Source of the DNA: Reticulitermes lucifugus
Lineage: Eukaryota > Arthropoda > Insecta > Blattodea > Rhinotermitidae
NCBI GenBank assembly: GCA_026260175.1
Contig: JAKCWW010000067.1
Coordinates: forward strand, 15,536 to 48,556
DNA: 33,021 bases
Direction of reading: 5' to 3'
Numbering within the stretch: position 1 is the stretch's first letter; each line of letters opens with the position of its first letter. Below the pieces are notes generated by a model. The model saw only the letters and a program-made list of their open reading frames with translations. It searched no databases and had not been told where the DNA came from. Positions 29,801-33,021 of this stretch are shown here, one piece after another. The translations under genes were made by a program, and so were the position numbers.

Positions 29801-31503
29801 AATTCCTCCACAAAAAAAATTCCAATTTCTTAATGTGTGTTCTGTTTCTATGCACGATAATTTGAAACTGTGGAAAGTTTCAACACGATATAAACATTGG
29901 TAGCACAACTGATTTGGTAATTCATCTTCTGCACACACCTAGAAATAAAACCACAGCAACATAAATATTAATAATTTTGCAGCATACTAACAATATTAGT
30001 ACTATTAATATTACTAACTTTAACAAGAATGACTGAACTAAAACATAAGTCGAATATTCTGCGTGCCTTAAGATTGATCATGTAACACGGCAATAAGCAC
30101 ACACAAAAATTCTTCGGTACTTATGTTACAGCACCCTTACAGCTGAAAACAGCATCTGTCTTACAATTACGTGATGGCACAAAAGCGTTATCAACTTACA
30201 TTTATTGAAAGGTACGTCTTTATTTTGGATTTCAAATCCAACTTGACACCTTCGGGGCCAAATAAATTGACGCCCAGTTGATGTTCAGAAGCACACAGCC
30301 GACACCTTTTAAGGTACAAATCAAACTCGCCCATCGTAAGTATCTGAAACGATTTGAAAAATACCTCAAAATGACAACTGTGACAGCCGACGCACAAGAA
30401 AAATTGCAAGATTACACACGAACAGCTTGCTTCCTAGTATTGCCGACGCAATAGTCTTCGTCAACTCCGTGCAAGTCATAGATTACAGGCGCACGTTAAA
30501 TGGAACCCTGCATGTTATGTTCCATATGGTCTGTGCCTTGGAACAGTGGTTGGTGGAGACACCAACGGCAATGATGTGCGTTTCTGGTTCCTTTATTCCA
30601 CATAGATGGCAGAGAAAGGTGGTTTTGTATGCAAGTTGTATCATACGATAAATACCGTTAACGTCCTGTGCTGCGGAATGTGCTTCGACTGTAGTTTTCA
30701 CAGTGTTCAGAATTGTTGCCCTCGTGTTTTAATTGTCTGGAAAGTGATGCGACTAGTGATGATGAGCCTAAGGTTCAAATAAAGTGAAAATAATGACCCT
30801 CTTGGACAAAATGGACGTGCTGGGGAAGTTGGAAGGGTGTGGGACTCACATTCTCACCATACAAACTCAAATGTCTGGAAACCCCCAGCAGCGGGGAAGC
30901 CATGGCCCGCAAACAGGCCGAATAGCCATGCTAGAAGGAGGAGAATAAATTGCAGTGGGGAATGAGCATTGTTGCGGCCGGAACGCGTGTCGGTATGAAG
31001 GAATAGATTAATCGAGACAATGAAGACGAGATTAGGGGAAGCGTTAAGGCCAGTGCTGCATCTGAATGGCTACTGGGATAAGCTTTGGCGTGACGAATTT
31101 AATGACTTACGGCAGTTCCCCAATCTGAAGGATGAAACAGGAACTTGTGTTCGATCTTAACCAAACTTTAATATGGTAGACAGATTTTAGTAATATATAG
31201 CTACAATTTCATGAAGATCCGTCGGGTGGGAGCAGACTCATTCCATGCGTACGGACAGACAGACAGACGAGGCAAACATGACAAAGCTAGCAGTCGCTTT
31301 TCGTAATTCTTTTGCGAAAGCGCCTAAAATGGAGGATTCAATAATTTTGCATCTTTACAACACATTTATTACATAAAGTTAAAATATGCAAATATCTGGT
31401 TAGCTTACCAAATTATCTTGAAAACTTTAAGTAGCAGGAGCAGGGTTAGGTCAGTATAGTAATGCCCGAGCAATCGCGGTGACATTACCTGCACAGCATC
31501 CAT
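20717..31503 (-). CDS. Gene 1: ZAD and seven-finger C2H2 zinc-finger protein, 8 coding exons
   Basis: Spliced coding region join(31503-31489, 30343-30200, 29938-29792, 28199-27379, 26540-26428, 25213-24960, 23914-23726, 20845-20717), 1812 nt, 603 residues plus TAG. Every intron has GT/AG ends and every junction keeps frame (phases 0,0,0,2,1,0,0). Seen: a ZAD domain at about residues 17-95 with zinc Cys at 19, 22, 65 and 68; an acidic Ser/Thr-rich linker at about 103-376; C2H2 fingers at 392-412, 420-440, 448-468, 476-496, 504-524, 532-552 and 560-581, joined by linkers close to TGEKPY; and a basic 22-residue tail. Family knowledge: ZAD zinc-finger proteins are insect nuclear DNA-binding regulators that dimerise through ZAD and bind DNA with the C-terminal array. 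Inference: a sequence-specific chromatin or transcription factor; no one-to-one orthologue or target is recognised. An alternative start is the Met codon at 30334 (595 residues). No AATAAA was noticed close after the stop. Confidence 0.9.
21075..21079. other. Assembly gap (5 N)
   Basis: Five N at tctcnnnnntact. The true length is unknown; it lies in an intron, so it does not affect the gene 1 frame. Confidence 0.99.
22607..22765. repeat. Direct tandem duplication, period about 82 bp
   Basis: actgttgccatggaaatgca occurs at 22607 and again at 22689, followed in both by similar sequence (acaatgagttcccttcg and acagcaagttcttttcacg). The units have diverged moderately. Confidence 0.8.
22800..22985 (+). 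repeat. GCGCCTA repeat family copy
   Basis: Contains ccaaatttggacattatt, gcagacagacaggcagacag and the end gcaaaggcgcctacag. The order matches the copy at 31140-31330. Confidence 0.65.
23547..23582. repeat. (AATC)n simple repeat
   Basis: caatcaatcaatcaatca followed by accaaccaatcaa. Confidence 0.85.
23726..23914 (-). CDS. Gene 1 exon 7, zinc fingers 5 and 6 and the start of finger 7
   Basis: Acceptor tcttttatgcag, donor TGTCAG|gtacat, phases 0 and 0 (189 nt). It starts EKPYMC, so that HTK from exon 6 plus EKPY makes a near-canonical linker. Fingers: 504-524 (CEHCHACF) and 532-552 (CALCGKSF), with linkers TGERPYS and TDERPFP. The exon ends after Cys 560 and Gln 561, inside the Cys-x2-Cys knuckle of finger 7; the second Cys is in exon 8. 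Fingertip residues are D/G/T/N and Q/N/N/A. Confidence 0.95.
24060..24718 (-). pseudogene. piggyBac-like element end with transposase N-terminus
   Basis: On the minus strand the element starts at a TTAA (24719-24722) with cactttcactgcc, the expected kind of piggyBac terminus, followed by an inverted pair (gtcgaccatggtcgat and atcgactttagtcgat). An ATG at 24371 opens [17 protein letters not shown] and continues with the acidic [11 protein letters not shown] block typical of piggyBac transposase N-termini. The frame stops at 24060 after 103 codons, before any catalytic Asp. The other end was not found. It sits in the intron between gene 1 exons 6 and 7. Confidence 0.75.
24790..24930. repeat. 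Foldback copy of the GGGATGTGACACC family
   Basis: The left side cttctgggacgtgtaaccat and the right side (reverse) cagggatgtgacaccctgta are imperfect inverted copies. It lies directly downstream of the gene 1 exon 6 donor. Confidence 0.5.
24960..25213 (-). CDS. Gene 1 exon 6, zinc fingers 2 to 4
   Basis: Acceptor ttggttacag, donor ACCAAG|gtatgt, phases 1 and 0 (254 nt). It opens by completing TGEKPYQC. Fingers: 420-440 (CIACGRCF), 448-468 (CKECGTLF) and 476-496 (CSFCGCKF), all Cys-x2-Cys-x12-His-x3-His. Linkers are TGEKNFK and TGVKPFI. Fingertip residues are N/Y/M/V, E/G/A/S and Q/P/A/R. The open frame upstream of 25213 is not exon: it is a repeat copy lying directly against the splice acceptor. 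Confidence 0.95.
25225..25350 (+). repeat. GGGATGTGACACC family copy next to the exon 6 acceptor
   Basis: Plus strand: taagattatgggcttctggg, then atgtgacaccatgtatcttg. It ends about 15 nt from the exon 6 splice acceptor and reads open in frame with the exon on the minus strand, which falsely extends the frame. Confidence 0.55.
25351..26427 (-). other. Gene 1 intron between exons 5 and 6 (rest)
   Basis: The intron runs from GT at 26427-26426 to AG at 25215-25214. No exon or known element was seen here. Confidence 0.7.
26428..26540 (-). CDS. Gene 1 exon 5, zinc finger 1
   Basis: Acceptor tgttgtgcag, donor ACAG|gtacaa. It enters in phase 2 (AT+G gives Met 376) and leaves in phase 1. After [15 protein letters not shown] comes one C2H2 finger at 392-412 (CVKCNKTF with helix AQKSYIKEH). 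Fingertip residues -1, 2, 3 and 6 are Q, S, Y, E. The His-Thr-Gly of the inter-finger linker is cut by the intron: the Gly codon is split G|GT with the next exon, which confirms the pairing. Confidence 0.93.
26541..27378 (-). other. Gene 1 intron between exons 4 and 5
   Basis: GT at 27378-27377 and AG at 26542-26541. It contains a tRNA-like SINE head on the minus strand (B-box-like gtttggatctc near 26990-27002). Confidence 0.75.
27379..28199 (-). CDS. Gene 1 exon 4, long acidic linker
   Basis: Acceptor ttatattcag, donor AT|gtaagt, entering in phase 0 and leaving in phase 2 (821 nt, residues 103-376). It is one uninterrupted frame starting [15 protein letters not shown] and ending LELQDPI. 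It is rich in Ser, Thr, Glu, Asp and Asn with no recognised fold. Strongly acidic clusters lie in the last third (for example [16 protein letters not shown] and NKSEEEEGQ). Linkers of this kind separate ZAD from the finger array in this family and are usually disordered; an activation or partner-binding role is only a guess. Confidence 0.93.
28380..28953 (-). mobile_element. Internally deleted mariner element
   Basis: 574 bp bounded by TA (28378-28379 and 28954-28955), with inverted ends caaggcatattcgg and ccgaatacgcttcg followed by an identical aaagtaagtaccgtt (and complement). The minus strand holds the transposase start ([12 protein letters not shown] from 28791), a frameshift, then the N-terminal helix-turn-helix part ([37 protein letters not shown]), and then directly the extreme C-terminus ([22 protein letters not shown]). 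The whole catalytic DDD core is missing. It lies in the intron between gene 1 exons 3 and 4. Confidence 0.92.
28954..29791 (-). other. Gene 1 intron between exons 3 and 4 (rest)
   Basis: The intron runs from GT at 29791-29790 to AG at 28201-28200. Besides the mariner and an (ATAC)n run near 29663-29682, nothing was recognised. Confidence 0.7.
29792..29938 (-). CDS. Gene 1 exon 3, second half of the ZAD domain
   Basis: Acceptor tttatttctag, donor AAA|gtaagt, phases 0 and 0 (147 nt, 49 residues). It starts [19 protein letters not shown]: the D-x-LP-x2-LC-x2-C signature (Cys 65 and 68) that closes the ZAD zinc site, followed by the F-x-SFKLSC helix typical of the domain end. The Cys pairs of exons 2 and 3 are 42 residues apart, within the range known for ZAD. 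The exon joins exon 2 without loss of frame. Confidence 0.92.
30200..30343 (-). CDS. Gene 1 exon 2, first half of the ZAD domain
   Basis: Acceptor tttcag before ATA CTT ACG ATG; donor AAT|gtaagt, phase 0. It encodes [13 protein letters not shown], then the first zinc knuckle C-R-L-C (residues 19 and 22), then a short hydrophilic stretch ending KTYLSIN. C-R-x-C followed by a conserved G near a hydrophobic F and a K-x-K-I helix is the usual start of ZAD. The second Cys pair is in the next exon. The donor is a perfect GTAAGT. Confidence 0.9.
30344..31488 (-). other. Proposed gene 1 first intron / 5' region
   Basis: If exon 1 is right, this is an intron (GT 31488-31487, AG 30345-30344). Otherwise its lower end is 5' UTR and promoter. 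It contains a GCGCCTA family copy. No TATA box or initiator could be assigned with confidence. Confidence 0.45.
31140..31330 (+). repeat. GCGCCTA repeat family copy
   Basis: Contains aaccaaactttaatatgg, tttcatgaagatccgtcgg, ggacagacagacagacga, and an end hairpin ttttcgtaa...ttgcgaaagcgcctaaaa. It matches 22800-22985 and, inverted, 490-585. Confidence 0.65.
31489..31503 (-). CDS. Gene 1 exon 1, tiny first coding exon (MDAVQ)
   Basis: ATG GAT GCT GTG CAG followed by donor gtaatg. The ATG has A at -3 and G at +4. The presumed 5' UTR behind it (to about 31620) is richer in CpG than the surrounding A/T-rich DNA. The phase-0 donor fits the acceptor gtttcag at 30350-30344, giving [18 protein letters not shown]. 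If this exon is wrong, translation starts at the ATG at 30334, which also has A at -3 and G at +4. The exon is too short to judge by coding content, so it rests only on splice signals, frame and start context. Confidence 0.5.
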
Positions 31504-31904
31504 ACTGGCTCTGTTGCCCCTTCTTCGCGAACAAAGCTGACACACCGGAACCCCACCTATCGTTCACCGCCGTCTAGGGCTCAGTTTCAGGCGAATCTCC
31601 ACGTTCTGTAAATATCTTTATGGTCTGGCACTATCGTCTAAAATATCATTTTTCAAACAAACAGTATTTTAGAGAAAGGTATTAAAACATCTTTACAGTA
31701 AACCTAAAGTCAGCAGATTGACATAACGCTTAGACATACATGCTCCAATTTGTGTAAATGCACAGCGCATGGTTGCTTAGAAAACGGCATCTAAATTTCG
31801 TAAAATTAACATTGAGCAAATATAGCGTAGAACGCCCCTTTAGTGGACGATTACAAATTATTTTCTCCTGAATTCGTTTATAGCCAGGTCACTATTGGTG
31901 TCAG

Positions 31905-32060
31905 GTTGATTCTGGTAACACAACCACTTGGAAAATGTCCCCTGGGAAGACCTAAAGTAAAGGGGAAGATAAAAATGGACCTTAGGAAAATTGTTTGTGA
32001 TGTCAATAAGTTAATGGCACCAGCTCTGAAATTTAGAGAGCTTCCAGAAAATGTATAATT
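31905..32060 (+). pseudogene. RTE-like LINE C-terminal scrap
   Basis: Reads PLGKCPLGRPKVKGKIKM then DLRKIVCDV. This resembles the GRPRxxWxDNIKxDLRE block that precedes the end of RTE-type LINE proteins. Very short. Confidence 0.4.
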
Positions 32061-32404
32061 CAGTTTATACTGCTTTGCTACTGTTTTCATCAAGCTCCAA
32101 TTTGCAACATTTGCAACTAACGTATCCTGTTTGGCCAAGGAACGGTGCATTCCCTCAGTTGCTCATTTTGAAATAAACACTTAGCTACAGTGATATGAGA
32201 GGAAGCGAACATATACTGCATGAAACATGCCATTTTTTCGGCGTCATATTTTCTTCAGTACCGACCTATTCATTTAAAATGTCCCTAACTTCATCTCCGT
32301 TTACCTTTGCAATGAACACACCGGCACCATGTCCATTCTTTAACTACTTGCTTCAAATTTTTGAATACGGATTCCTGTTCTAAACACACCCGTACTTTCA
32401 CTAA

Positions 32405-32690
32405 TAAGTTCACCCTAGAACAGGCCATGAAGGCCCAGAGGGAGATTACAGGTATAGCTCTAATCTCTCTTTAACCTCGGTACTAGATGGGGTGGGTGGT
32501 CAACTCCACGTCCTGGCCGCTTTACCCCCGGGAATGAGACCCAGTACCCATTGTGTAGCAGACTGGTTGGGCCCGAGGGCCGGTCTGGAGGGGTGCGGAA
32601 AATCGCGCCACCACCAGGATTCTATCCCCGGACCGTCCAGTCCGTAGCGAGTCGCTATACCGACTATGCTATCTGGGCCCACACACTTTC
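32405..32690 (-). repeat. tRNA-derived SINE family A, fullest copy
   Basis: The minus strand starts gggcccagatagcatagtcg (A-box region) with B-box region ggggatagaatcctgg, then a GC-rich middle and the tail gagggccttcatgg-like (plus: gccatgaaggcccagaggg). Its head reads GPDSIVGIATRYGLDGPGIE, a translation I recall from many predicted cockroach proteins. Partial copies lie at 1-55, 1370-1555 and 11155-11415. Confidence 0.75.
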
Positions 32691-32954
32691 ACTAATAGAG
32701 GAATAATATCTGTGTTCGTTACAGTTTTTATCTCTGGCCCATTATTTTGGAATTTAGTGACGTACACTGAGTACCTTGTGGTTTAAGTAGATATTTCAGC
32801 AATACAGCAATTCACCAACCTGTTGCAGAATGCTACTGCATATCCTGCAACAGGATGGTGAATTCCCCTCCTCCCACCACTTTCGACCCTCTCCTAGCTT
32901 TCAGTAGATGTGAAACGTAAGGATAATGTCAAACATTCGAAATACTTTTTTTTT

Positions 32955-33021
32955 TGTGTATGGCTCGACAGCCTTACATGGGCCTGGGCCTCCTCGTTTC
33001 GTCGAGGCTTCACGATCACAC
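32955..33021 (-). repeat. tRNA-derived SINE family B, cut by window end
   Basis: ggcctgggcctcctcgtttc and cgaggcttcacgatcacac match the 3' part of the copy at 18385-18650 (gggcctcctcac, gaggcttcacgatcacac). Confidence 0.7.

Noticed and set aside
1..33021. CRISPR array, operon or other prokaryotic system
   Set aside because: The window is eukaryotic: spliced genes, LINEs, SINEs and DNA transposons; no spaced direct-repeat array was seen.

Overview
This window looks like A/T-rich, repeat-rich insect chromosomal DNA. Several repeat families (a tRNA-derived SINE whose antisense reading starts GPDSIVGIATRYG, Jockey- and RTE-like LINE remnants, mariner, piggyBac, hAT and pogo/Tigger-like pieces), together with a ZAD zinc-finger gene, point to an arthropod. 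Cockroach or termite (Blattodea) is my best guess from recalled repeat style, and it is an inference. A 5-base assembly gap (N) lies at 21075-21079.

Both host genes found are on the minus strand and are cut into small exons, most of them invisible as long open frames. I rebuilt them by joining reading frame, GT/AG splice signals and intron phase. Gene 1 (31503 down to 20717, eight coding exons) encodes a 603-residue protein: an N-terminal ZAD domain split over two exons, a long acidic Ser/Thr-rich linker in one exon, and seven C2H2 zinc fingers joined mostly by TGEKPY-type linkers. All seven junctions keep frame and the product ends at a stop codon. The tiny first exon is the least certain part.

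Gene 2 (14293 down to 6441, seven coding exons) begins about 6.4 kb downstream of gene 1 and encodes 343 residues if it starts at the ATG in its first recognised exon: a short Ser/Pro-rich and acidic N-terminal region over three exons, then seven C2H2 fingers. Its four finger exons carry 1, 3, 2 and a split seventh finger, with intron phases 2/1, 1/0, 0/0 and 0/stop. This is exactly the arrangement in gene 1, including an intron inside the Cys-x2-Cys knuckle of the last finger. I read this as an old tandem duplication in which gene 2 has changed its fingertip residues, lost the canonical linkers and lost the last zinc-binding His. I found no ZAD exon for gene 2. It may start at its own ATG, have unseen upstream exons, or be an alternative 3' module of gene 1; intron phases permit the last.

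The remainder is intron and intergenic DNA filled with repeats. From 1 to 6.4 kb: SINE pieces, a decayed Jockey-like LINE (1.9-3.8 kb), a small pogo-like MITE and a hAT BED-finger fragment. Inside gene 2: a 600-bp foldback element with 250-bp arms, SINEs, an RTE-like LINE tail and simple repeats. Between the genes: two foldback elements, SINEs and a Tigger-like element of about 1 kb. Inside gene 1: a piggyBac fragment with its TTAA end, an internally deleted mariner, and copies of a foldback family. Upstream of gene 1 are repeats only.
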